16,689 bases of DNA from CAZCZZ01 sp964503335 (lineage in GTDB: Bacteria; Verrucomicrobiota; Kiritimatiellia; CAIVKH01), in assembly GCA_964503335.1 (NCBI GenBank), contig CAZCZZ010000074.1:1-16689 (forward strand), written 5' to 3'. The position numbers and the translations under genes are program-made. This document shows positions 8,243 through 15,763 of this stretch, piece after piece; positions within the stretch are counted from its first letter, which is position 1, and each line of letters begins with the position of its first letter. A model generated the notes under the pieces. It made no database searches, had not been told where the DNA came from, and worked only from the letters and a program-made list of their open reading frames with translations.

Positions 8243-11200
8243 GGCGTGACCTCGCTCGCGATGCGGATATGAAACACTTCGCCGGGCTTCGTGGCGTAGC
8301 CGGCGCCCGCATCGTTTTCGGCGACCAGGTAGAAGTACACGTCATCGGCGAAGACGACGTCGCGTGGCAACTGATACACGACGTACTCAAAAAGCGGCTC
8401 GTTGTTGTAGCCGCCCGGATAGAAGACGCCTTGGACCGTTTTCGCCGACGACCAGTCGTTCGCCTTCGTGGTGTAGCGTAGGTGTGTCGTAAAGGCCACG
8501 GGACCTGTATCGGGTTTCGAACCGTCGCCCCGCTCCACCGGCCGCGCCAGGATGCAGGGTCCCGTTCCTTCCGTGGTGTCGAAGGTTCCGAGTTCAAAAG
8601 GACCGGACCGGTTCGCGGCGCCGGGTCGGAGCACGACGCGATCCGTTACGCCGACTGCAGGATCGACAGCGCAGAACACCGGGGCGTGTCGCCTTTCGTT
8701 CACAGACACGAAGTACGGCTCTCCCTTGTTCTCCATCGTGATGATCTTCCCGGTGCCGTCGGTCATGCGGACGCGGAAGCGGATCTCTTTGCCTTCCGCA
8801 AACCGTCCGAGCGGGAAATGCCACCACGCGTTGTTTCCCTTGCGCCCCGCATAATCCAGCGGCGCCGTTTCCCAGCGAAGGCCGTCGCACGTGTACTCGA
8901 CGAGTCCGCTGTCCGCGGCGGTTGCAGGCCACGTCTCGAGGTCGACCCAGAGTCGCTCGCCGGCGTCGATTTGTCCCTGCGGCGGCCACGTCGTAACGTT
9001 GCCCGCCCACTTCACGGCTTCCCCGCTGGGCATCGACAAGACACCGTAATTGTAGCCGTTGTTGTTCCGCCAGAGTTCGTGGCCCCTTCCATCCACGACT
9101 TTGACGACATACTGCACATGAGTGCCCGCGGGGACTTTCCCGATGTTCAGCTTCCACAGGTCGTTGTTGGCGCCGGCCGACCCGCGCGTGGCTTCGACCG
9201 ATATCCAGTCCACATCGTTCGTGGTGTACACGAAGCGGGCGTATGCCGCCGCGCCGCGCGGCGCCGATTCGGCGGAAAGCCACACGTCATCAATCGGGTT
9301 GAGCGTGCCGTCGTCGCTGCCGCCGAGAATGTTGCCGACCCATTCGACGGTGCGGCCGGCATTCACGGTGGCCGAGTAAAGCGCCGCGTTATTGACCATC
9401 CGGATGACGCCCGCGCGGTCAACCAGGGCGATGGAATAGTTGATCACGGCGCCGCCCGGGTGCTTGCCGAGGTTCGCGCGCCAGCGGTCGTTGTTTCCCG
9501 TGCGACCCGCCGGGGACATCGGCACAACGCGCCAGTTCGCGCCGTTCACCGAGGTGAAGACCTCGGCGCGCGCGATGGTTCCGGTGGGGTAGGATTCGAC
9601 CGATATCCAAAGGTCGTTTGTCGGCGTGATCTGTCCCGCCGCCGGCGCATGCGACACATTGCCCGACCACTTGAGGCCGGGCACTTTGTCCACGGCGTAG
9701 GCCCATGTATCCGGATTGAGCCGAATCCGGTAAAGCCCGCCAGCCACTTCGTTCAGCGCGATCTCATGGACGGGGTCTTCGACAAATCCGGATTCGGCAC
9801 GACCGGTCATCGGCGCGCTGAAATCCGACTGATCGCGCTCGCCGTACGTGATGAAGGCGTTGTCGTTGGCGGTGAAGAAGAATCCCGCCTTCGCCGCGGA
9901 CTTCAACTCCGTGGTAAGCTCCCATTCCGTTTTCGTGGTCATGGACATGGCATTCGTGAACCCGTCGTGGTGGATGGCGATGCGGTCATACCCGGAAGGC
10001 GGCGTGTCCCACGCGCGGGGATTCAGGTAGCGCGCGAATTCCTCTCGGTTGTCGTAGGCGTCGGAATCCTCGTTGCCGTCCGCATCGCCCGGGTCGGCGG
10101 GATCGAGTCCATGCCTCCGCTCCCACTCGTCCCCCATCCCGTCGCCGTCGCGGTCCGATGTCCGGTAGTCGGCCACGACGCCCGCCATGAGATCGATCGC
10201 CCGGGCACAGTCCGCCGCCCCGCGTCGGCCCACCGGAACGCCGGTCGGTACGCCATCGTAGAGTACGTCCGGGTTGGTGAAATGCGGAACCCGGACGCCG
10301 GGTCCATACGACATGAGGTCGCGCCAGGTCGTGCCGCTGAATCCCTTCCAGCGATGGCCGAAGGCATAGACCGTCACGCCGTCCACATCGGAGTTGTCAC
10401 GGTCGTGCATGCAGCCGAAGTTGTGGCCGATCTCGTGCGCGAATGCGTAGTCAGCCCAGTACGCGTCGACGACACTGAAGCCCGCCGAGAACCGCGAGTT
10501 GTACGGAAACATCGCCGTCGAAAGCGAGGCGATGCCCGCGGCTCCGTCGCTGAAGACGTCTTCATTGCCGGCAATCATCGCCACCAGGTCGGCCTGATAC
10601 CGCGTGCGCAGTCCCTGGATATCGTCAAGGTATCCGTCTGCCGGATCGGTCAGGCGCGACAAGGTCTCGGCCACTGTCGAATCCGCTGGGTAAGACACCT
10701 CTTCTGTATGCACCAGTCGCACGCGGTGCCTGATGCCGCTGTTCGCAAAGGCCGTGTTCAGACCGAACACCAGCGACTCCGCTTTCGCTTCCACGCCGGA
10801 GGTTCCGCCAAAGTGGTCCCGCGCGTACGGCGAATACACGAGCATCAGGTCGATGACCTCGACCACCGAAGTGGCGGACGATATCGCCGGCTGCAGCTCT
10901 GCCGCCGCCATCGCCGGAGATCCATCCGGCAATTCGTCCGCCACGCTGCACGCCGGCGCAAGCTGGGGGTCCATTTCGAGGACGCGCGTTTCACCGTTCG
11001 CCGCCGGATTGATGACAAAGGATCCTTCGCCTGGAATCATCACAGATCCCGCAAACGCGTCGCCTACCTGCACAACCGTCACGGCGCTGTGCTCGAATCC
11101 GTCCACCCTTCCGCTCCACGCCGTTCCACCGGCGATCGCGGTCTTCTTGACCGATGCGGTGTGCCGCACGCCGGGAAAAAGATCGAGGACCAGGCTCTCC

Positions 11201-11379
11201 GCGGGCACAGACGCCGCAACCGTGGCGCGGGCAGCTTTCGCCGCACCCAGCGTCACCACGCCGCGGCCCGATCTCTCGCGCTTGATGCCCTTCGGTTTCT
11301 CCGCGGCTTCAACCCACACCACCGACGTGATCGCCGCGGCTATCGCGGCCCACATGATTCTATAGCGTTGTGCGTGCAT
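8239..11379 (-). CDS. Secreted metzincin metalloprotease with tandem starch-binding-like repeats
   Basis: The chosen start gives 1046 residues; an AAGGGA Shine-Dalgarno covers the amylase stop codon just upstream, and residues 1-26 form a signal peptide, whereas the longer frame would add an odd Arg-rich head. A pro-region (~27-170) precedes a reprolysin-like metzincin domain (~172-406). Zinc ligands are His315, His319 and His325 in HEIGHNFGCMHD, with catalytic Glu316 and Met-turn Met356 (DLMSYGP). A calcium-binding segment (~408-450, DRDGDGMGDEWE) follows. Residues ~462-565 form a separate beta-rich region. Three tandem repeats of about 108 residues lie at 568-672, 679-781 and 789-893 ('W.GN', 'GNND.W', 'LG..P.G', 'NNN.Y'). 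Their 'LWRNNNGYNY' recalls starch-binding CBM25/53 modules. A last beta domain runs to 1046. It shares the operon with an alpha-amylase. Confidence 0.92.
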   Translation of the reverse strand: MHAQRYRIMWAAIAAAITSVVWVEAAEKPKGIKRERSGRGVVTLGAAKAARATVAASVPAESLVLDLFPGVRHTASVKKTAIAGGTAWSGRVDGFEHSAVTVVQVGDAFAGSVMIPGEGSFVINPAANGETRVLEMDPQLAPACSVADELPDGSPAMAAAELQPAISSATSVVEVIDLMLVYSPYARDHFGGTSGVEAKAESLVFGLNTAFANSGIRHRVRLVHTEEVSYPADSTVAETLSRLTDPADGYLDDIQGLRTRYQADLVAMIAGNEDVFSDGAAGIASLSTAMFPYNSRFSAGFSVVDAYWADYAFAHEIGHNFGCMHDRDNSDVDGVTVYAFGHRWKGFSGTTWRDLMSYGPGVRVPHFTNPDVLYDGVPTGVPVGRRGAADCARAIDLMAGVVADYRTSDRDGDGMGDEWERRHGLDPADPGDADGNEDSDAYDNREEFARYLNPRAWDTPPSGYDRIAIHHDGFTNAMSMTTKTEWELTTELKSAAKAGFFFTANDNAFITYGERDQSDFSAPMTGRAESGFVEDPVHEIALNEVAGGLYRIRLNPDTWAYAVDKVPGLKWSGNVSHAPAAGQITPTNDLWISVESYPTGTIARAEVFTSVNGANWRVVPMSPAGRTGNNDRWRANLGKHPGGAVINYSIALVDRAGVIRMVNNAALYSATVNAGRTVEWVGNILGGSDDGTLNPIDDVWLSAESAPRGAAAYARFVYTTNDVDWISVEATRGSAGANNDLWKLNIGKVPAGTHVQYVVKVVDGRGHELWRNNNGYNYGVLSMPSGEAVKWAGNVTTWPPQGQIDAGERLWVDLETWPATAADSGLVEYTCDGLRWETAPLDYAGRKGNNAWWHFPLGRFAEGKEIRFRVRMTDGTGKIITMENKGEPYFVSVNERRHAPVFCAVDPAVGVTDRVVLRPGAANRSGPFELGTFDTTEGTGPCILARPVERGDGSKPDTGPVAFTTHLRYTTKANDWSSAKTVQGVFYPGGYNNEPLFEYVVYQLPRDVVFADDVYFYLVAENDAGAGYATKPGEVFHIRIASEVTP

Positions 11380-11392
11380 GGTCGGATTCCCT

Positions 11393-14179
11393 TTACGGCG
11401 ACATGTTCGGCGTGCCGCGGACACGAATGCGGTAGAAGCCCTGCTCGTTCGTCATCGCCATCGGAACGGGCAGCCAACTTCCAATCCCTGGAAGATTCGC
11501 CTCGACGGTCTTCCAATCATTGGAAGTTCCGAAGGCGTCGCAGCGTTCGATGTCATAGAGGCGCCCGGGCGCGGTGGAAATGCCGACACCGTCCACGCCC
11601 GCTTCAAGTCGCGGATACGAGTCAATGTCTTGCGGGTTCGTCAGGGCGATGTATTCGTCGATGTTGCTGTACCCGTCGCCGTCGATGTCGTCCTCCGGCC
11701 GTGTGAAATCCGAAGCCCGTCCATCGGCGTGGTTGAAATGCCAGAGCATCCACCAATCCGGTGCCCCGTCTTCATCCGAGTCCGCCTCGCCGATCTTCCG
11801 CACGCGTACGCCGGTCAGGCGCGGACTGTCCTTTTGCGGGAGCAGCGACACATCAAGCTGTGCATCCGCGACGACGGTCGTGAAGACCATCGTGACCGGG
11901 ATGTTCTTGCCGCCGGCCCGCGCGTAGATGTCGAGATCCTCGACGACGCGGCTCGACTCGATGTCCACGTCAAACACGCGCGCGTTGGTGTTGTTGAAGT
12001 AGGTCTCGGCGTCGAGCAGCGTGACCTCGTACAGGCCCGGCGGACAATCGAACACATAACGCAGCGTGCTGGCATTCTGCCCGTAGCGCTCGTGTCGGAA
12101 CAGCGACTGTCCCTGGGCGCAGACGCCGGTGATGGTGTTTGTGGTCGCCGTGCCGGTGCCTCCGATGTGTCCGAACGACTGGTGCTGGTAGGCACGATCG
12201 CTGAGCCACGTTGACCCGTCGCAGTGCAGGACGTTCGAAGCATTGCCCGAGCTGACAGCCGTGTCGTAGGCCCCGGGGAAGTTGCGCGAGAAGCAGACGA
12301 TGCCGTAGTCGAACTCGTTGCCTGCGGCATCAAGCGCGCGCGCCATGAATTCGTGCGAGCCGTTCAGCATGCTTTCGCTCTCAAACGTGTACGACCAGTT
12401 CGTCGTGCCCTGGGCCGTGTGCCAGCCTTGCTGGTCCATGCGGACCTGGACAGACACCACGCCGACGTTGTCCGTCGCGATGCCCGAGAACAGGATATCG
12501 CCCGTCATCGTCGAGCCGGCGTACGGCGTCGATACCTCCAGCCACGGCGCCACGGCATCGACGACCGCGCCCGTCGCCGTCTTCACGAACGTCTCGAATG
12601 GCGCGTAGAACGACCGCACGTTTTCGACATCCTTCGCGCCCGTGCCGACCCTGAACGTGACCGTGGTGGTTCCGGGCAGGCCCGGGTAGACCGGCGTGAA
12701 CGTCACCTGGTCCCCCGCCCCGTTCCACGCGAACGTGCCGGACACCGCGGGCTGCGTCGTGAAGGCGCCTTCCACCGAAGCCTTGTTCATGGGCTTGCTG
12801 AACTTCAGCGTCACGTTGGTCGTCGTGGGAACATTCACCGCGGCGTGCGGGAGGTTCTGTGAAACGACCACGGGGTCGAGCGACTTCCACATCGACTGCG
12901 CGATGAAGAGCTTTGCGGAGAGGCCGCCGACGGTGATGGAGGGAAGCCCTGTCGCTCCGGATCCGACGGTGATCGTCTCATTCGTGTTGAGCAGGTTCAC
13001 GAGCTTGGTGCCCGCGGCGTAGATCGTGGAGCGGGCGGGCAGGGTCTGGCTTGATTCCGATGTATTGAGGACGACGATGACCTCCTCGTCGCCGAGCACG
13101 CGCGAGTACGCAAAGAGCCCGGGGCTGTCGGCGTCGTACCATTTGTTCTTGTGCTCGCCGCGCATCAGCGAGGGATACAGGCGGCGGAAGTTGTTCAGCT
13201 TCGCGACGTGCCGGAACGAGGGCTTGGTCATGTTGAAATTGTCGCCCGCGGCGTTGCCCGGTTCGAACTCGCCGTCGAACATGTCCTCGCGGTTGTAGGG
13301 ATCGCCGCCGCCGTTGAAGTCCTGTTCCGTGCCGTAGTAGAGGCAGGGAATGCCGCGCGACGTGTAGAGGAACGTCATCGCGAGGTGCAGGCGGTTCGTA
13401 TTGTTGTTGGACGTCTTCATAAACCGCGTCTGGTCGTGGTTGTCGAGGAAAGTGACGAGCCGGTAATGCGCCGCCGCGTCGTAGTTTGCATCGATCGCGT
13501 TGAAGTGGTCTTCGAGCTGCTTCGTGTTGCCCGAGCCTTCGTTGAACACGCTCTTCACCTTGAACCACAGCGGGTAGTCGAGCACGGAGTCGCCGGTGAA
13601 GGCGCCGCCTGCCTTGGTTCCGGTGTAACGGCCGCAGAGCGATTCACTACCCGTAAGCGCTTCGCCGAACTGGAAGAAGTTGCTCTTCCCCCGCGCGGCG
13701 GTGTGGGCGCGGATCGCGGGATTGAAGTACTGCCAGAAGCCCATGTCCACGTGCTTCACGGTGTCGATGCGGAATCCGTCGAAGTCCGCCTGGTCGATCC
13801 AGAACTTGTAGATATCCACCATGTTGGTGCGCACATGCGCGGTGTCGGTCCGCAGGTCGTCGAGCGAGCTCACGTCGCCGAGCTCGCAGTGGGACTGGTT
13901 GTTGTAGTCGTCGATCTTGCCGCGGTTGTTGAACCACGTGAGCGAATTGAAGGGCGCNNNNNNNNNNNNNNNNNNNNNNNNNNNNNNNNNNNNNNNNNNN
14001 NNNNNNNNNNNNNNNNNNNNNNNNNNNNNNNNNNNNNNNNNNNNNNNNNNNNNNNNNTAGATGTTCTGGTCGCGCCACGCCGACGGCGAAGGATGTCCGG
14101 CACGCAGGCCTGTCGCTGCAATGCACAGGAGACCGAGGCAAAGGACGCGCGACACGACATGGCTGGGGGTGGTGTTCAT
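11393..14179 (-). CDS. Secreted GH13 alpha-amylase with malectin domain (sequence gap inside)
   Basis: The start at 14179 follows a GAGGTG Shine-Dalgarno that contains the previous gene's stop; residues 1-27 form a signal peptide. Residues 30-40 (PSAWRDQNIY-like) are a normal GH13 opening, then 100 N interrupt the gene. After the gap the catalytic residues are visible (numbering counts N as 34 residues): nucleophile Asp139 in DGFRIDTVKHV, acid/base Glu173 in FGEALTG, and Asp249 in FLDNHD. The surroundings resemble fungal Taka-type alpha-amylases (APFNSLTWFNNR, ELGDVSSLDDL). Region I (DxxxNH) is missing and should lie in the gap. Then come the amylase C-domain to ~430, a Big_5-like Ig domain (~435-530), another Ig-like domain (~545-640), a malectin-like sugar-binding domain (~642-797), a calcium-binding DSDEDG/DIDGDG segment (~798-857) and a tail ending FYRIRV. 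Predicted role: extracellular hydrolysis of alpha-1,4-glucan. Confidence 0.93.
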   Translation of the reverse strand: MNTTPSHVVSRVLCLGLLCIAATGLRAGHPSPSAWRDQNIXXXXXXXXXXXXXXXXXXXXXXXXXXXXXXXXXXAPFNSLTWFNNRGKIDDYNNQSHCELGDVSSLDDLRTDTAHVRTNMVDIYKFWIDQADFDGFRIDTVKHVDMGFWQYFNPAIRAHTAARGKSNFFQFGEALTGSESLCGRYTGTKAGGAFTGDSVLDYPLWFKVKSVFNEGSGNTKQLEDHFNAIDANYDAAAHYRLVTFLDNHDQTRFMKTSNNNTNRLHLAMTFLYTSRGIPCLYYGTEQDFNGGGDPYNREDMFDGEFEPGNAAGDNFNMTKPSFRHVAKLNNFRRLYPSLMRGEHKNKWYDADSPGLFAYSRVLGDEEVIVVLNTSESSQTLPARSTIYAAGTKLVNLLNTNETITVGSGATGLPSITVGGLSAKLFIAQSMWKSLDPVVVSQNLPHAAVNVPTTTNVTLKFSKPMNKASVEGAFTTQPAVSGTFAWNGAGDQVTFTPVYPGLPGTTTVTFRVGTGAKDVENVRSFYAPFETFVKTATGAVVDAVAPWLEVSTPYAGSTMTGDILFSGIATDNVGVVSVQVRMDQQGWHTAQGTTNWSYTFESESMLNGSHEFMARALDAAGNEFDYGIVCFSRNFPGAYDTAVSSGNASNVLHCDGSTWLSDRAYQHQSFGHIGGTGTATTNTITGVCAQGQSLFRHERYGQNASTLRYVFDCPPGLYEVTLLDAETYFNNTNARVFDVDIESSRVVEDLDIYARAGGKNIPVTMVFTTVVADAQLDVSLLPQKDSPRLTGVRVRKIGEADSDEDGAPDWWMLWHFNHADGRASDFTRPEDDIDGDGYSNIDEYIALTNPQDIDSYPRLEAGVDGVGISTAPGRLYDIERCDAFGTSNDWKTVEANLPGIGSWLPVPMAMTNEQGFYRIRVRGTPNMSP
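13958..14057. other. Assembly gap of exactly 100 N inside the amylase gene
   Basis: Bases 13958-14057 are all N. Exactly 100 is the usual placeholder for a gap of unknown length. The reading frame is preserved across it only by the placeholder. GH13 conserved region I and several beta strands are absent on either side, so the true missing sequence is probably longer than 100 bases. Confidence 0.97.
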
Positions 14180-14186
14180 GGGCACC

Positions 14187-14600
14187 TCAGACTGCGACGA
14201 GGGTTGGGTATTCGGCCTCGATGACAGCCTCAACCGGGAGCAGGATGTCCATGTGCAGGGAGTTCGCGCTGGTGAGAGTCAGGGATTCACGCACGCGGCC
14301 GGCGTTCGGTGACTCCAGCCACACATGCACCTCAGCGCTCTGTCCGGGCCGAATCGTGTCGGGGTAGTCCACCGCCCCCAGACGCTCGCTCGACCTGAAG
14401 ATGCCGCAGGTCTGCCACAGGTATCGCGTTGCATTCGTGATCGCGAAGACCACGAGGTACCTGCGGTCCCCGTTAAGGGTACCTAGGTGATACGGACGGT
14501 CACGGCCGCCCGCGTTTTCCGTCTCGACTGTCGCCTCCGGCTCGCGGTGCGGAACGCCCACGAAAACCAGATCCACCAGCATTTCTTCTTTTGTCCTCAT
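14187..14600 (-). CDS. Small DUF1573-like Ig-fold protein, first gene of the amylase operon
   Basis: A 137-residue protein with a good Shine-Dalgarno (GAGGTG, 6 nt before the ATG). There is no signal peptide, membrane segment or lipobox. From residue ~35 the pattern 'YHLGTLNGDRRYLVVFAITN', a Cys at ~65, 'IRPGQSAEVHVWLES', then 'GRVRESLTLTSAN' follows the layout of DUF1573-type Ig-like domains (G-x-x-F..N, PG-x-s, G....l.v.SN). This match is from memory of the family and is moderate. Its stop lies 7 nt before the amylase ATG, within that gene's Shine-Dalgarno, so the two are probably translationally coupled. A cytoplasmic protein at the head of a secreted-enzyme operon is unusual. No function can be assigned. 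The start region overlaps a strong inverted repeat. Confidence 0.75.
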   Translation of the reverse strand: MRTKEEMLVDLVFVGVPHREPEATVETENAGGRDRPYHLGTLNGDRRYLVVFAITNATRYLWQTCGIFRSSERLGAVDYPDTIRPGQSAEVHVWLESPNAGRVRESLTLTSANSLHMDILLPVEAVIEAEYPTLVAV

Positions 14601-14625
14601 GATTCACCTCATTTGATGAGGACAA
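14591..14625 (-). promoter_or_regulatory. Two mutually exclusive hairpins over the start site of the first operon gene
   Basis: In the mRNA, UUGUCCUCAU (14625-14616) pairs perfectly with AUGAGGACAA (14600-14591), a 10-bp stem that holds the AUG start and leaves the Shine-Dalgarno in a 15-nt loop. An alternative 6-bp stem, CCUCAU against AUGAGG with loop CAA (14621-14607), uses the same left strand but covers the Shine-Dalgarno instead. Both structures would limit ribosome entry. The symmetry is plain in the sequence; a regulatory role is inferred, and a DNA-binding site is an alternative. Confidence 0.5.
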
Positions 14626-14639
14626 GGTACAGGCGCGCA

Positions 14640-14675
14640 TTGGACCGGTTTAACAAACCTCCATTAAACCGTTAA
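14640..14675 (-). promoter_or_regulatory. Candidate LacI-family bipartite operator B, upstream of the amylase operon
   Basis: TTGGACCGGTTTAA (14640-14653) and ATTAAACCGTTAA (14663-14675) repeat the layout of the sites at 6252-6288: 13 of 14 bases of the first site and all 13 of the second are the same, while the sequence between them differs. The CG centres are 24 bp apart. The pair lies 40 bp before the first operon gene and 18 bp after the stop of regulator 2, where a promoter for the operon would be expected. I could not see a convincing sigma-70 promoter. Confidence 0.72.
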
Positions 14676-14693
14676 AATGGGCTGTTTTTGCCC
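14674..14693 (-). terminator. Weak possible intrinsic terminator after regulator 2
   Basis: In the direction of transcription, GGGC-AAAAACA-GCCC is followed by ATTTT directly at the stop codon of regulator 2. The stem is only 4 bp and the U-run is 4, so it is a marginal terminator. It partly overlaps the operator. Confidence 0.25.
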
Positions 14694-15736
14694 TATTTTC
14701 GGCGGGAGGAGACGGAAGGACCGGGGACCCAGGTGCTCGAAACGAGCGTGCAGGTGGGCACGGAAGGCGGGCCCGGCTGGCCGAAACTGATCTGGTTGAT
14801 CAGGAGGTCCACGGCTGCGGAGCCGACGAGTTTATTGTGCTGCTCCATGCCGGCCCAACCGACCATGTCAGCATGGTGATCGAGATGCGCCAAGGCGATG
14901 TCGCCCGGCACATCGTAGCCGAAATCGCGGACCCATCGGATCATGTCGCGGTCGATGCCGAGAATGGCCTGAGGTTTGTGCTTCTTGATCCAGCGATGCA
15001 GAAGTTCCACACCTCTCTTGCGGTCGGGGAAGAGCAGCGGCGGGATATCCTCGTCGCATCCGCAGAGGCGACGACCCGTCTCGTATCCCGCCACGAAACG
15101 CCCGTCGACGATCTGATGCACGATCTCGAGCATGGCCAGCCCGACCCGGTTGTAGCCGAGCTCATGCAGGGCCGTGACCGCATCGAGCCCCGTGGCATAT
15201 TGGTCGTTCGAGGCGAAGTTCAGGATCGGCGTCGTGTGGCGGATGCCCATCACGACACAACAGAAGAGCTCCCATATCCTGCCGAATTGACCGGGCAAGC
15301 TGTTGTAGTGATTCGTGGCCGGTACCAGTACCCCCTCGATATTGCGCGACCGCAGGATTTCGATGAGCCGGTCTTCCGTCATGCCTGGCTCGTGCAGCCA
15401 GAACGAATCGAGCTTGTAGCCGCGCATGTCGGCGCGCTCTTTCACGCCGTCGAGCCATTCCTTGTACGACGTGACAAAATCAAAGACGACGCGGTTCGGG
15501 TCCGTATTAATCACGGCCAACGTGGCCTGGTACGGCTGCGGCGTGGTCGAGCGAACGCGCTCCATCAACTGCGTCATCGTCGCATCGGGCCGGTACCCCA
15601 ACTCCTCCGCCGTCCTCTTCACCAGCTCCCGCGTCTCCGCCCCCACCCTCTTGTCACCCCGCAACGCCAAGGACACGGTCGCCTTGGACACCGAAAGCTT
15701 ATGCGCAATATCCTGAAGCGTAACCGCTCGTTTCAT
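14693..15736 (-). CDS. LacI/GalR-family transcriptional regulator 2
   Basis: A 347-residue protein, full length for the family. The helix-turn-helix spans ~5-28 (TLQDIAHKLSVSKATVSLALRGD in two overlapping helices), the hinge runs to ~62, and the effector domain carries the same signature stretches as regulator 1 ('GVLVPATNHYNSLP', 'CVVMGIRHT', 'NDQYATGLDAV', 'LAHLDHHADM', 'QHNKLVGSAAVDLL', 'WVPGPSV'). The recognition-helix core SKATVS.ALRGD is identical to regulator 1 except for Met/Leu at one position. No strong Shine-Dalgarno precedes the ATG. The operator pair B lies just behind its stop, between it and the amylase operon. It is the likely main repressor or activator of that operon. Its ligand cannot be read from the sequence. 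Confidence 0.95.
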   Translation of the reverse strand: MKRAVTLQDIAHKLSVSKATVSLALRGDKRVGAETRELVKRTAEELGYRPDATMTQLMERVRSTTPQPYQATLAVINTDPNRVVFDFVTSYKEWLDGVKERADMRGYKLDSFWLHEPGMTEDRLIEILRSRNIEGVLVPATNHYNSLPGQFGRIWELFCCVVMGIRHTTPILNFASNDQYATGLDAVTALHELGYNRVGLAMLEIVHQIVDGRFVAGYETGRRLCGCDEDIPPLLFPDRKRGVELLHRWIKKHKPQAILGIDRDMIRWVRDFGYDVPGDIALAHLDHHADMVGWAGMEQHNKLVGSAAVDLLINQISFGQPGPPSVPTCTLVSSTWVPGPSVSSRRK

Positions 15737-15763
15737 ACACTCAGCCTACGACGAAACAATCTG

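Noticed and set aside
11380..11424. Upstream ATG adding 15 residues to the metalloprotease
   Set aside because: It would start inside the amylase coding region and place an Arg/Lys-rich head before the signal peptide; the ATG at 11379 has a proper Shine-Dalgarno.
8482..11706. A 1074-codon open frame on the plus strand opposite the metalloprotease
   Set aside because: It is antisense to a protein with an intact zinc site, signal peptide and clear repeats. Its translation is Arg/His/Val-rich with no recognisable domain, as expected for the reverse complement of GC-rich genes that avoid certain codons.
14600..14680. Sigma-70 promoter for the amylase operon, e.g. TTGTTA with a -10 around TGTACC
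   Set aside because: The -35 match is partial and the -10 match poor, so I do not call it.
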